A DNA stretch of 64,000 bases from DATCHW01 sp963806045 (GTDB lineage: Bacteria; Bacteroidota; Ignavibacteria; Tepidaquicellales; Tepidaquicellaceae): positions 1 through 64,000 of the forward strand of contig CAWDWP010000009.1 in the NCBI GenBank assembly GCA_963806045.1, given 5' to 3'. How positions within the stretch are numbered: the first letter of the stretch is position 1; each line of letters opens with the position of its first letter. Below are positions 38,877-48,613 of the stretch, piece by piece. The translations under genes were made by a program, and so were the position numbers. The notes beneath the pieces were generated by a model, which was not told the origin of the DNA, did no database searches, and saw only the letters and a program-made list of their open reading frames with translations.

Positions 38877-39413
38877 ATGGATTTCTTAATTAAAAGCAAA
38901 ATACTTTATATAATCATCGGGATTCTTATAGTTCTAAATTTACTCTCAATCGGAACTCTCTGGGTATGGAAGATAAAAGACGGACACCGGCCGCCCCCGA
39001 TGTCTCAGCCGCACATGCAAAAAGACGGAAAAATGTTTTTGATGAATGAATTAAAACTTAATAAAACACAATCGGATGAAATTGAAAAACTCAGAGATGA
39101 ACATTTCAAAAAAGTCAGGCCGATTTTCGAAGATATTCACAAGTTAAAAGATGAATTATTTGCACAGATGCCGTCAAAAGACAGCATTAAAGCTATTGAA
39201 ATAACAAATAAAATCGGTGTTAAACAGTCAGAACTTGAACTTGAAACATTCCGGCATTTTCAGAAAGTACGCAACATATTAGATGATACACAGAAACAAA
39301 AATTTGAAGTAATAATGAAAGATATGGTAAAACCGGAAGGGTTTCCGCCATTTCGACAGGGACATCATCCTGAGAATCCCGAAATGCCTTCACCTGATAT
39401 GCCGGGCAGATAA
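38877..39413 (+). CDS. Spy/CpxP/ZraP-like periplasmic protein
   Basis: 178 residues. N-terminal membrane anchor (~7-30), then a periplasmic helical part (~45-150) with LTKxQ-type repeats (LNKTQSDEIEKL, LDDTQKQKFEVIM), and a Pro/His-rich tail (GHHPENPEMPSPD). Such proteins sense or bind metals, or act as chaperones. The gene order sigma-membrane protein-sensor resembles CnrYXH-type systems, where the periplasmic protein controls the sigma factor. Whether the signal is metal or protein misfolding is unknown. Confidence 0.75.
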   Translation: MDFLIKSKILYIIIGILIVLNLLSIGTLWVWKIKDGHRPPPMSQPHMQKDGKMFLMNELKLNKTQSDEIEKLRDEHFKKVRPIFEDIHKLKDELFAQMPSKDSIKAIEITNKIGVKQSELELETFRHFQKVRNILDDTQKQKFEVIMKDMVKPEGFPPFRQGHHPENPEMPSPDMPGR

Positions 39414-39430
39414 AATTATTATTGTTCCTT

Positions 39431-39478
39431 CTCGCCGGATGAATTCTAAACCTCCTCCGATTTGATTCATCCGGTGAG
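39431..39478. repeat. 13-bp stem-loop, not a clear terminator
   Basis: CTCGCCGGATGAA (39431-39443) pairs with TTCATCCGGTGAG (39466-39478), with one G-T pair, around a 22-base loop. No T run follows. Confidence 0.5.
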
Positions 39479-39522
39479 TAATTTAATTATCAATTAAAAA
39501 ATCTTGACTTAAAAAGAAATAT

Positions 39523-39547
39523 AAAAGGGGCTCAACGCCCCTTTTTT
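39523..39547. terminator. Bidirectional terminator between convergent genes
   Basis: AAAAGGGGC (39523-39531) pairs perfectly with GCCCCTTTT (39537-39545) around TCAAC and is followed by TT on the + strand; A runs precede it for the other strand. It separates the Spy-like gene from the secreted LamG gene. Confidence 0.8.
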
Positions 39548-39565
39548 AAACTATATGTTTCTGGT

Positions 39566-41119
39566 TTATTTAATCACTATCATTTTTTTCACCATACTAA
39601 AACTCCCTGCCACAATTTTATAGAAATAAACACCGCTCGATAAATTAGAAGCATTAAAATCAACCAAATATGTCCCCGCCTGATATGGATCACTCACCAA
39701 TGTCGAAACTTCTTTTCCGGTAATATCATATATTTTCAATTCAACATATGAAGCCTTAGGAATTGAAAAGATTATTTTTGTAGTCGGATTGAATGGGTTT
39801 GGATAATTTTGTTCAAGTTTATAAACTTCCGGAATAAGGCCTTCGTTACCGGTTATATTCGTAATAATGGGACAGAATGTCAAAGTATCGAATCCCGCTG
39901 TGCCCATTGGTGTACCATTCCAGCCGCTGACAGAATCGACATAAGTGCTGTCGAAATGCCATATAGCTTTAAGACCTGATGTGTTGTTCGGAATCCATTT
40001 ATTGCACATATTTGAGATAATATCCGCTCCTGTTCTTGCAACACCCCAGACCCGAATTTCATCAAGCATTCCCGAACCGGCATCGTTGTTGCCCCTGCCA
40101 ATTCTCATTTCGTTAGTCGAACTGCCTAATACACAAGCTGATGTCACGGGTGTTCCTGCCACACCATTAAGATAAAACGTTACTGTGCTTCCGTTAGATA
40201 CAACAGCCAGGTGCTGCCAGACATTTGCCTGAACAGCAAACGGACATGTAGCAATTGTTGAGCCGGCCCTGAAAAATGGCAGCATTGTTGTAAGGCTGAC
40301 CCCTAACTGATAATCAAACGAAGCTACGCCTTTATTCAGAACGGTTGCAGCAGTCGTTGTACCTCCTGGTTTTATCCATGTCTCAATAGTAATGTTATTT
40401 CCAAATCCTACCATACCGGTATTAAACGGAACCTGGACATAAGTTGTGTTAACACCCGGTGTTGCAAGTTTTAGAGCAGAGTTTGTGAGTGTTAGTGTTG
40501 CTACATCAATTCCGCATTGAAGGATTCTTGTATCTGATGAGTTATAAGTAAAGACACAGGAAGTCGTTCCCGGAATATTATTTCTTCTCATATTACCGGA
40601 ACCAACTGTTTGCCATAAACTCATACCTGAACCGGTAAATCCGCAATGCGAAACTTCTATAATCAAGCTTTGAGCCGGGTTATAACTATAAGGAACATCC
40701 AATGTGAAAATCAAATATGTATTGATTGTTGAAGAAAGGGTTGCCGATGCCCTGCCATATACCGAATCAAGCTGTCCTGTATATTCACCGGAAAATGTTG
40801 TTATAGCTGTTTGACCCATTTTAATTTTCAGATTTGAATAGGTTGCAGGACCCCCGGTAGAAGACATGTATATATATAACTTTGTGATAGTACCCGCCGG
40901 TGCAGGTGATGGTAAGCCAAATTCACCCGGTCCGATAAGCCATTGTGTTTTATATCCTGTTGCATTATTGAATGGAAGAGTGTTTGAAGTTCCCCCGGAA
41001 TTAGCATTATAATACTGGGGTGTTTGTGCCAGAGAAACGGCAATAAAAACAAAAAATAAAATCAAAAATGCCAAAGCATTTTTAAACGATAAATGATGAA
41101 AAAAGTGAAAATTATTCAT
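39566..41119 (-). CDS. Secreted LamG-domain protein with T9SS sorting domain
   Basis: 517 residues. Signal peptide ending SLAQ (~32). Residues ~35-210 form a beta-rich region with no clear family. A concanavalin/LamG domain follows at ~215-400 (TIETWIKPGG, HLAVVSNGSTVTFYLNGVAG, GMLDEIRVWG). Residues ~430-517 are a type IX sorting domain (LEQNYPNPFNPTTKI, LSSGVYFYKI). Likely displayed on the cell surface or released; a carbohydrate- or protein-binding role is plausible. Confidence 0.88.
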   Translation of the reverse strand: MNNFHFFHHLSFKNALAFLILFFVFIAVSLAQTPQYYNANSGGTSNTLPFNNATGYKTQWLIGPGEFGLPSPAPAGTITKLYIYMSSTGGPATYSNLKIKMGQTAITTFSGEYTGQLDSVYGRASATLSSTINTYLIFTLDVPYSYNPAQSLIIEVSHCGFTGSGMSLWQTVGSGNMRRNNIPGTTSCVFTYNSSDTRILQCGIDVATLTLTNSALKLATPGVNTTYVQVPFNTGMVGFGNNITIETWIKPGGTTTAATVLNKGVASFDYQLGVSLTTMLPFFRAGSTIATCPFAVQANVWQHLAVVSNGSTVTFYLNGVAGTPVTSACVLGSSTNEMRIGRGNNDAGSGMLDEIRVWGVARTGADIISNMCNKWIPNNTSGLKAIWHFDSTYVDSVSGWNGTPMGTAGFDTLTFCPIITNITGNEGLIPEVYKLEQNYPNPFNPTTKIIFSIPKASYVELKIYDITGKEVSTLVSDPYQAGTYLVDFNASNLSSGVYFYKIVAGSFSMVKKMIVIK

Positions 41120-41487
41120 AGTTTAAATAGGTTAAGTTTTAAGGAAATTAGTCATTTGAATTATTTCATATATTGAAAACATCAAAATACACTTGTTAAA
41201 GAGACTAACAATTTATAAACCACTAATAACCGGTCGGATGATTATCAGACTTGCAACTAATTTTTTAACTATAAAAAATATTACACGTACTAATAAAAAG
41301 AGTTTTGAATTATGGTTAAATTTATGAATAAAAAGTTTTTTAATCAATAGTAAAGATTTTTTTAATCCTTATTAAAAACATAAAAACCCGGTTCAAATAG
41401 AAAAATTTAAAATAGAAAAGTAATAATTATTTCGAACTTCTATCCTTTTAATTGTGTTTTAACAATTATATAATTAAAATTCCCATT
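41120..41487. other. Long AT-rich gap, no gene seen
   Basis: 368 bases between divergent genes. No open frame of real length, no hairpin terminator and no repeat recognised. It must hold the promoters of both genes, but no box is convincing enough to mark. Confidence 0.5.
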
Positions 41488-41952
41488 ATGAAAAAGTTTA
41501 TTAAGATATTTGTTATCGTTATCATAATAGTTTTTATAGGAATTCAATTCTTCAGACCAAACCGGACAAATCCCATATCTGATAAATCCCGGGATGTAAG
41601 TTATTATTTAAATATTCCCGTAAATGTGAAGCAAATTCTTGAGCGTTCCTGCTATGACTGTCATTCCAATCTTACAAGATGGCCCTGGTACACCAATATT
41701 GCCCCTGCTTCCTGGCTTGTTGCAAGCGATGTGAATGAAGCGAGATCTGATATGAATTTTTCAGAATGGGGAACTTATAATATCACAGACCAGATAGATT
41801 ATTTAGACCATATCAACAAGCAGGTGAAAAAAGGAAATATGCCTTTAAGTAAATACCTATTACTCCATTCCGATGCTAAACTGACAGATGCAGACAGGGA
41901 TTTGGTTAGCAAATGGGCAAGCACAGCAGCGGATTCACTCCTTTCAAAATGA
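41488..41952 (+). CDS. Haem-binding domain protein (CxxCH)
   Basis: 154 residues from the ATG at 41488. Membrane anchor at residues ~5-21, then the haem-binding domain with SCYDCHSNLTRWPWYTNIAP (haem c site Cys55-Cys58-His59) and MPLSKYLLLHSDAKL. Family DUF/Haem_bd, usually periplasmic and anchored. An earlier ATG at 41452 would add 12 residues before the membrane segment; 41488 gives the usual N-terminus. The gene is followed by an inverted repeat. Confidence 0.87.
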   Translation: MKKFIKIFVIVIIIVFIGIQFFRPNRTNPISDKSRDVSYYLNIPVNVKQILERSCYDCHSNLTRWPWYTNIAPASWLVASDVNEARSDMNFSEWGTYNITDQIDYLDHINKQVKKGNMPLSKYLLLHSDAKLTDADRDLVSKWASTAADSLLSK

Positions 41953-41963
41953 ACTTGTTCCGA

Positions 41964-42059
41964 AAACTACAAAAGTTTACAGATTATTTCATATAAATTG
42001 GAATTTCTTATTCTCACATTATTTTTTGCTCAAATTATTAGTAAAAACTTTTGTAGTTT
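41964..42059. repeat. 15-bp inverted repeat AAACTACAAAAGTTT
   Basis: Arms at 41964-41978 and 42045-42059 are exact reverse complements, 66 bases apart. A looser third copy follows at 42061-42076. A palindrome with the same flavour sits at 61516-61544. Confidence 0.55.
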
Positions 42060-42182
42060 GTAAAACTTTTATAGTTTTATTCTTTTAACATAAATGATTT
42101 TATCGTTAATCCAATAATATTCAAAATTATCTGAACTCTTTTTTTACATTATTAATACTTGTGAAAATAATTAACTTTATTT

Positions 42183-43528
42183 ATGCCGAAAACCGTTTCA
42201 TTACATACTTTAGGATGCAAGCTGAATTACAGTGAGACCTCGACTATCGCCAAACAGTTCGAAAATAATGGTTTTGAATTGAAAGAATACGGAGACTCAT
42301 CTGATGTTTTTGTTCTGAATACTTGCACTGTTACTGAAAATGCCGATAAAGAATGCCGGCAAATAATAAGAAGTGTTATCAGAAATAACCCATCGTCATA
42401 TATTATAATAACAGGATGTTATGCACAGCTCCAGCCGGAAGAAATTGAAAAAATTGAGGGTGTGGATTTGATTCTGGGTGAAAATGAAAAGTTCAGAATA
42501 TTCGATTATGTCCGTGATTTCGAAAGAAAAGAGCAATCGTGCAATGTGATTATTTCCTCCACTTCCGGAAATGTGAGTGATTTTGGCGAGGCATTTTCGG
42601 CTGATTCGGATTCCAGAACAAGAGCATTTTTAAAAATTCAGGACGGATGCGATTACAACTGCTCTTTCTGCACCATTCCTCTTGCAAGAGGCGGTTCAAG
42701 AAGTCTCGAACCGTCAAGAGTTATTGAAAATGCGAAAAAAATTATAGATTCAGGTTATAAAGAAATTATACTGACGGGTGTGAATACAGGTGATTACGAG
42801 CGAAAGATGAAAATCTTAATGAATGGAAACTGATTAATATTCTTTATGAACTGGAAAAGACGGAAATAGAAAGAATCAGGATTAGCTCTATCGAGCCAAA
42901 CCTTATAACAGATGACATTATTGCATTATATAAATCATCATCAAAATTTTGCAATCATTTTCACATACCTCTGCAAAGCGGAGACAGCGAAATACTGAAA
43001 TCAATGAGACGGAGATATAAAAATGAATTTTATAAAGACTTGGTTTTAAAACTGACGGAAGAAATAAAAGATGTCGGAATCGGTGTTGATGTGATTGTAG
43101 GATTTCCCGGTGAAACAGACGAGTATTTTATTAACACGAAAAATTTCTTATCTGAACTGCCGATAATGTATCTGCACACATTCAGTTATTCAGAAAGGAA
43201 AAACACAGTATCTGTTAATCTTCCGGGGAAAGTTGAAATTAATAAAATTAAGGACAGAAGCCGGATACTAAGATATTTATCTTTAAGCAAGAGATTTGAT
43301 TTCTATTCCAAACACTTGAATACAACTCAAAAAGTTTTATTTGAATCAAGAAAGGAAAACGGATTTATAGAAGGTTATACCACAAATTATATCCGCGTTA
43401 AAGTAAATACCGACGCTGTGAAAGAAAATAATATTTATGAGGTTTTACTAAAAAATCCTCCGCAAAGTTTAATGCCTTCATTGATGAAAGGTGTGGAACC
43501 GCTTGATGCGGAAATAATTAATAACTGA
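42183..43528 (+). CDS. mtaB: tRNA (t6A37) methylthiotransferase MtaB (frame broken once)
   Basis: 448 residues when restored. Radical-SAM enzyme that methylthiolates t6A37 in ANN-reading tRNAs. N-terminal cluster cysteines (LGCKLN, NTCTVTENADKEC, TGCYAQ), radical-SAM cluster Cys156-Cys160-Cys163 (CDYNCSFC), then FHIPLQSGD and GVDVIVGFPGE. The first frame stops at 42833. The second resumes as KDENLNEWKLINIL. Adding one A at 42803-42805 fixes it. Probably a homopolymer error. sixA follows after 22 bases. Confidence 0.9.
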
Positions 43529-43550
43529 AAATAAATTAGAAAACAGAACA

Positions 43551-44042
43551 ATGAAAATATTTTTAATAAGACACGCGGAAGCAATAGATTTTGAAACGGG
43601 AAGCGTAAGCAGTGATGCTTACAGATTTCTGACCGCAAAAGGAAGAAAAGTTTCAAGAAGTGTTTTCAGAAAATTAAAAGATGAGCTGGCAAATTTAGAA
43701 ATTGTGTTTACAAGTCCGCTTATAAGAGCCGTGCAGACTGCTGAAATACTGGTTAATACGGTGAAATTTGACAGTGAACTTGAACTGGCAAACGAACTTG
43801 CAACAGTAAGTTCAACGGGAGATGCATTAAAGCTTGTAAAAAAGAATTCCACTTTTGAGTCAATGGCTCTGGTCGGACACGAACCAATGATGGGAATGAT
43901 TGTTGAAACTATTTCCGGGAGAAATATCCCGGTATTTTCGTTTAAAAAATCCGGTGTGTGCCGTATCGATTACGATTCTAAAAATGATAACTGGAAATTC
44001 GAGTGGTACTTCAATCCAAAAACAGGTGAATTCATAAAATGA
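43551..44042 (+). CDS. sixA: SixA-type phosphohistidine phosphatase
   Basis: 163 residues. Histidine phosphatase fold: LIRHAEA (catalytic His8), TSPLIRAVQTAEIL and the second His in ALVGHEPMMGMIVE. SixA removes phosphate from phosphohistidine domains, for example in the PTS; other small-molecule phosphatases share this fold. Its last codons overlap the next start by 4 bases (ATGA), so translation is coupled. Confidence 0.85.
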   Translation: MKIFLIRHAEAIDFETGSVSSDAYRFLTAKGRKVSRSVFRKLKDELANLEIVFTSPLIRAVQTAEILVNTVKFDSELELANELATVSSTGDALKLVKKNSTFESMALVGHEPMMGMIVETISGRNIPVFSFKKSGVCRIDYDSKNDNWKFEWYFNPKTGEFIK

Positions 44043-44854
44043 CTTTGTCAAATAAACTGATAGATATAATAAATCTGAATTTTTCATACGGAGAAAATAA
44101 TTTTTTCCTGAGGGATATTAATCTATCGATTGAGAATAACGATTTTATTTCAATAATCGGAAGAAACGGTTCCGGGAAATCCACGCTTGTGAAAATAATT
44201 TCGCGAATTTATAAAGGTTACCGGGGAACTATCAATTATTCCGGGAAGGATATACGGGAAATCGAGAACAAGGAATTTTCAAGGCAGGTCAGCTATCTTC
44301 CGCAATCCGGAATTCAGATTAGCGAGGAAATGACCGTTTTCGAACTTCTTTTGCTTGCAAGATATCCTTATAAAAAATTCGGGGATTTTGTTTTTTCGGA
44401 TAAAGATAAAAAAATTGTCGAGCAAAGCATCAGGTTCACGAAGTCAGAAAAATTCGGGAATATGTTTTTCCATAAACTTTCCGGGGGCGAAAAGCAGAAA
44501 ATTCTGATAACACTGGCGCTTGTTCAGCTGGACATCACATCTTCCCTTGAAAAAAAGGTACTGATAATAGATGAACCGCTGACATATCTGGATGTGAATT
44601 ATCAATTAGAGATTTTTTCAATTCTGAATAAGCTTAACAAAGATAATAATCTTACAATTATAATTATCACACACGACCTTAACCTTGCTCTTAAATACAC
44701 TTCGAAAACATTACTTCTTGAGGGGGGTGAGATAATTTCTTTTGGTGAAACCGGAAAAGTAATAACCGAGGAAATACTGAAAAAACATTTTCTAATTAAT
44801 TCAAAAATTGTTAAATTGGAAGACGAGTTTCACATTAATTACAAAACATTATGA
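44039..44854 (+). CDS. ABC transporter ATP-binding protein, FecE/BtuD type
   Basis: 271 residues. Walker A GRNGSGKSTLVKI, Q loop SYLPQSG, signature LSGGEKQKILITLAL, Walker B KVLIIDEPLTYLDV and the switch His in IITHDLNLAL. It resembles the ATPases of siderophore/cobalamin importers, but no permease or binding protein is encoded near it. It overlaps sixA by 4 bases and the enoyl-CoA hydratase by 4. Confidence 0.88.
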   Translation: MTLSNKLIDIINLNFSYGENNFFLRDINLSIENNDFISIIGRNGSGKSTLVKIISRIYKGYRGTINYSGKDIREIENKEFSRQVSYLPQSGIQISEEMTVFELLLLARYPYKKFGDFVFSDKDKKIVEQSIRFTKSEKFGNMFFHKLSGGEKQKILITLALVQLDITSSLEKKVLIIDEPLTYLDVNYQLEIFSILNKLNKDNNLTIIIITHDLNLALKYTSKTLLLEGGEIISFGETGKVITEEILKKHFLINSKIVKLEDEFHINYKTL

Positions 44855-45624
44855 GTACTAAAGACAGCAAGATTTTTGTTGAGCGAAGCGGCTTGACCAC
44901 AAAACTGATTTTAAACAGACCGGAGAAAAGGAATTCTCTTGACGAACAGATGATAATTGACCTCAGGAATACTATAGACCTTCTTTCTGAAGATGACGGA
45001 ACCAAGTCAATTGTGATAACCGGGGCGGGCGGAAATTTCTGTTCGGGACTTTATCTCGAATATCTGAATAAAATCTCACAATTCGATATCCTCCAAAACA
45101 AAGAAGATTCATTAAAGTTTAAAGAACTTCTTTGTTCAATATATAATTGTAAGAAACCGACAATAGCTATGGTCAACGGATATGCTCTTGCCGGCGGATG
45201 CGGAATTGCGACTGCCTGTGATATAATAATTGCTTCCGACAATTCACAATTCGGATACACTGAGGTGAAGATAGGTTTCATTCCTGCGATAGTGATGGTG
45301 TTTTTGCTGAAACGTGTATCGGAAACGTATGCAAAAGATCTTTTGATAACATCACGATTTGTTTGCGGTGATGAAGCAATGAGGATGGGTTTAATCAATT
45401 ATCTTGTGAAAGAAAACGAACTCGTAAACTTCACAAATAAGCTTTGCGAGGAGCTAAATACGTTACCGCGCAGCTCCGTTATGCTTACAAAAGAAATGTT
45501 CAAGAATGTAGCTTCTATGAGTTTCGAATCAGCTCTCGAATATGCGGTGGGAATGAATGCGATAACGAGAATGACCCCTGAATGCAAAAAGGGAGTGTTT
45601 AATTTTCTTAACAAAAATAAATAA
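44851..45624 (+). CDS. Enoyl-CoA hydratase/isomerase family protein
   Basis: 257 residues. Crotonase fold: LILNRPEKRNSLDEQMI, oxyanion region ITGAGGNFCSGL and ALAGGCGIATACDIIIAS, then FGYTEVKIGFIPAIV, which holds the second catalytic Glu. The first catalytic Glu of classic hydratases (GGGxE) is Ile here (GGCGI). It may therefore be an isomerase, a methylglutaconyl-CoA hydratase-like enzyme, or act on another acyl-CoA. The start overlaps the ATPase stop by 4 bases. Confidence 0.83.
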   Translation: MSTKDSKIFVERSGLTTKLILNRPEKRNSLDEQMIIDLRNTIDLLSEDDGTKSIVITGAGGNFCSGLYLEYLNKISQFDILQNKEDSLKFKELLCSIYNCKKPTIAMVNGYALAGGCGIATACDIIIASDNSQFGYTEVKIGFIPAIVMVFLLKRVSETYAKDLLITSRFVCGDEAMRMGLINYLVKENELVNFTNKLCEELNTLPRSSVMLTKEMFKNVASMSFESALEYAVGMNAITRMTPECKKGVFNFLNKNK

Positions 45625-45689
45625 ATATCTAATAAATAATAGAAATTGTAATTAAATTAAAAAATATTTTTTAAATAAAAATTTTTATA

Positions 45690-46754
45690 ATGGCAGATCC
45701 AAAGAAATATAAAGAACTTCAGTATCTCGACAGGAACGAATCACAATACGGACCGTCCCCGAAATGCTATGAGTTTCTAAAGCACGTAACAATTGACGAA
45801 CTTGCAAATTATTCACGGGATTTCGAAAAGGGAATTAAATCAAGTTTATCAAAGAAAATTGCAGACGATTTTGATATTCCTGAAAGACAGGTGATATTAT
45901 CATACGGAAGTGAAGATTTGCTGAAACAAATCATACATTATTATCTCGACAGGAAAGAAAAAATCCTTATTCCGAAGGAAGCCTGGTGGTATTATAAAAA
46001 AGTTGCTTATGAAGTCGGCGGCTTTAATGTTGAATACCCGATGTATATTGACCAGAAAAAAGGATTGTACTCTTACTATTATGATGTAGATAAAATGATT
46101 AAGGTTTATGAAATGGAAAAACCGAGAATTGTATTAATTGCTTCACCTAATAATCCCACAGGGAACAGAGTACCGAAGGAAGATTTACACAGATTTCTCG
46201 ATGCCTGCAGAGGTGCACTTGTTATGATTGATGAGGCATACTGGGGATTCGGCTCGACGGAGAATGATTATGTAAAACCTTTTATTGATGAGTTTCCGAA
46301 TCTTGTTATTACAAGAACTTTCTCAAAATATTATGCTCTGGCAGGATGCCGTATCGGATATGCATTTGCCGGAAAAAACCTTGAAGAGCTTATTAATTTT
46401 TCGGTGAGATATCTCGGATACAACAAGATTTCAGAAAAATTAGCGGAAATTGCGATGGGAGATGCGGAGTACTATGAAAAAGTAACGAAAATGATGCAGG
46501 AAGATAAAGAATATTTCTATAAAGAATTCAGTAAATTAGAAGGATTCAGACCTTATAAATCATACGCTAATTTTATGCTGGTTGATATGCCGAAAGCAAT
46601 AAGAAAAGACTTGAACAAATTCCTGAAAGAAAGAAATCTTCTTATTAAATTCTTAAATGAAGAAGCTTTCAGAACAGAGACAAGGATTACGCTTGGTACA
46701 CGTGAACAGAATTATTACCTGATGGAATCCATAAAAGAATTTTTCGGGAAATAG
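45690..46754 (+). CDS. Class I/II aminotransferase, HisC-like
   Basis: 354 residues. PLP fold type I: LDRNESQYGPSP, ASPNNPTGNRVPKEDL, MIDEAYWGFG and the PLP lysine in RTFSKYYALAGCRIGY. It resembles histidinol-phosphate aminotransferases, but no his operon is here, so a broader amino acid or precursor role is possible. A strong bidirectional terminator follows. Confidence 0.87.
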   Translation: MADPKKYKELQYLDRNESQYGPSPKCYEFLKHVTIDELANYSRDFEKGIKSSLSKKIADDFDIPERQVILSYGSEDLLKQIIHYYLDRKEKILIPKEAWWYYKKVAYEVGGFNVEYPMYIDQKKGLYSYYYDVDKMIKVYEMEKPRIVLIASPNNPTGNRVPKEDLHRFLDACRGALVMIDEAYWGFGSTENDYVKPFIDEFPNLVITRTFSKYYALAGCRIGYAFAGKNLEELINFSVRYLGYNKISEKLAEIAMGDAEYYEKVTKMMQEDKEYFYKEFSKLEGFRPYKSYANFMLVDMPKAIRKDLNKFLKERNLLIKFLNEEAFRTETRITLGTREQNYYLMESIKEFFGK

Positions 46755-46815
46755 AAAAAACGTATAAATTTGGAATAAAGACAGAAGGGAATGTCTGTCC
46801 TACTGAAAAATTATT

Positions 46816-46851
46816 AAAGATTCCATCTCCTGGAGAGATGGAATCTTTTTT
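46816..46851. terminator. Bidirectional terminator after the aminotransferase
   Basis: A perfect 14-bp stem, AAAGATTCCATCTC (46816-46829) with GAGATGGAATCTTT (46835-46848), is followed by a T run and lies between convergent genes. Confidence 0.85.
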
Positions 46852-46854
46852 AAC

Positions 46855-47814
46855 TCACTTTACCAGTTTTCCTTTTTTCATTACTGCAACATTATCAAAA
46901 TATACATCGGGATTTTTTATCAAGCCGTCGAGGTGACTGCTGACTTTAATGTTCCCGCCCATTGAGATATTGTTTCCGAATGCGATATGAATTGTTCCGA
47001 ATACTTTTTCATCTTCCAGTATTTCACCGCATAAGCGGGCTTTATAATTTGTCCCAAAGCCGAATTCCGCTACGGCTCTTGCTTCACGACCGGATTTATC
47101 CAGCATTTCTTTTAGGGTAAACGCTTCTTCGCTGCCATCTATTTTTTCAGCATATCCATTGATAACTTCTATTCTTATAGGATTAATGAGCATTCCTATT
47201 CCCGCCATTGAACCGTCAACAACAACTACACCGTTCGATTTATTTTCCCAGGGTGCGAGATAAACTTCACCCGAAGGAAGATTTCCGCTTTCGCCTTTTT
47301 TTCGAAGAACTCCCGTGCTTTCAAGAATATTCCTTCCTTTCATCGGCATAGTGATATCAGTTCCGGCTTCTGATACAACTCGTATTTCGGAAGTAACTCT
47401 TAATTTTTCTGCAATCGTTTTTGTGAGTTCAATAATCCTTTCCGCATCGGCATTCAGGCATCTTAACATAGTTTCAATGCTTATCCCCGGCATCGTTGCT
47501 ACACGAACACCTTTTGCAGATGCTTCCCTTCTTGCATCAGTATGGGTTAAAGATTTTTCTGTCGGACAGATAACAACATCAACAGATTTCATGAGAGCTG
47601 CTATTTGCTTTGGAGGTTCCTGTCCGTTTATGTCTCTGGATTTCATTTCGATGAGGAAAGATTCTTTGCATAATTTTTTCCCTGCTGAGTGCAGTGCTCC
47701 GGCTATTTCCTTTTTCGTTTCATCTGTTACTATAAGAAGAGTCTCATTTGGTTTTAAACCCATATAATCTTTAAGGGCTGTAAAAGATGCTTTATTTAAT
47801 TTTTCAATATTCAT
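46855..47814 (-). CDS. Aminopeptidase, M29-like
   Basis: 319 residues, matching leucyl aminopeptidase/M29-related proteins: LLIVTDETKKEIAGAL, an N-terminal Rossmann-like half, MPGISIETMLRCL, SGEVYLAPWENKSNG, AEFGFGTNY with a late IHIAFGNNISMGG and the metal-type HLDGLIKNPDVYFD. The metal ligands are inferred from homology, not proven here. Single gene, ending at the terminator. Confidence 0.8.
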   Translation of the reverse strand: MNIEKLNKASFTALKDYMGLKPNETLLIVTDETKKEIAGALHSAGKKLCKESFLIEMKSRDINGQEPPKQIAALMKSVDVVICPTEKSLTHTDARREASAKGVRVATMPGISIETMLRCLNADAERIIELTKTIAEKLRVTSEIRVVSEAGTDITMPMKGRNILESTGVLRKKGESGNLPSGEVYLAPWENKSNGVVVVDGSMAGIGMLINPIRIEVINGYAEKIDGSEEAFTLKEMLDKSGREARAVAEFGFGTNYKARLCGEILEDEKVFGTIHIAFGNNISMGGNIKVSSHLDGLIKNPDVYFDNVAVMKKGKLVK

Positions 47815-47895
47815 AGGTGATGGTTAAGTTAGAAATTCAATAACAATTTTGTAAAAAATATCAATTAAGACAAGGTGAACTTATCTTCATATTTA

Positions 47896-47921
47896 CCTCC
47901 CCAAGCAGGAGCTTGGGGAGG
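47896..47921. repeat. 11-bp palindromic repeat
   Basis: CCTCCCCAAGC (47896-47906) pairs with GCTTGGGGAGG (47911-47921) around AGGA. It lies in the 209-base gap before the DUF192 gene and looks like the other intergenic palindromes. Confidence 0.55.
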
Positions 47922-48023
47922 AGGGACTGGGTAACAAGTGGTAATTTCTAAGATATTCAAATGAATAGTTATTTTTTCGGAAAATCCGTAAATTTTATTG
48001 ATTATTAAATAAATAGTAAAGCA

Positions 48024-48602
48024 TTGGCAAAGCAAGTGAAAAATAGCAAAGTTAAGAAAGAATCGAATTATCCAAAATTTGTATTTATGGCGGTTTTAGT
48101 ATTGATAGCCGGATATTTCCTGATTACTTATTTTCTCGGTGATAATAAAAAAGATTTAAATAAAAATGTTAACACGACAAACACAACTACCAAAACCGAA
48201 CCGGCAGAACCCCAGTTCAAGAAGCAGGGTGAACTGAAATTCTTATCTTCAAACGGTAAAAAGGAGTTGCGGAAAATTGATATTGAAATAGCAGATGTAG
48301 ACAGTGCCAGAATGATGGGGCTTATGTACAGAAAATCTATGGAAGATACAAAAGGAATGATTTTTATTTTTGAAAAACCCGACATGCATTCCTTCTGGAT
48401 GAAGAACACATATATCTCGCTCGATATAATTTATGTTAGTGACAAAAAAGAAATAGTTAAAATCTATAAAAACACTGAAAAATTATCCACAAAATCTCTT
48501 CCTACAGATAAGCCGGCATTGTATGTTGTCGAGGTGATTGCCGGTTTCTGCGATAAATACGGAGTTAAAGAGGGCGATAAGATAGAATTCGCAAAGCAGT
48601 AA
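48024..48602 (+). CDS. DUF192 family protein
   Basis: 192 residues. A basic N-terminus, a single membrane segment (~19-38), a Thr/Asn-rich linker (~45-62), then DUF192: ADVDSARMMGLMYRKSM, KGMIFIFEKPDMHSFWMKNTYI, LDIIYVS, YVVEVIAGFCDKYGVKEGDKIEF. Function unknown, likely a soluble domain held at the outer face of the membrane. The start is TTG at 48024, the only one giving the membrane segment in frame. Confidence 0.85.
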   Translation: MAKQVKNSKVKKESNYPKFVFMAVLVLIAGYFLITYFLGDNKKDLNKNVNTTNTTTKTEPAEPQFKKQGELKFLSSNGKKELRKIDIEIADVDSARMMGLMYRKSMEDTKGMIFIFEKPDMHSFWMKNTYISLDIIYVSDKKEIVKIYKNTEKLSTKSLPTDKPALYVVEVIAGFCDKYGVKEGDKIEFAKQ

Positions 48603-48613
48603 TCAACACTCTA

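Noticed and set aside
44039..44854. A complete siderophore import system
   Set aside because: Only the ATPase is present; no permease, binding protein or TonB receptor is encoded nearby.
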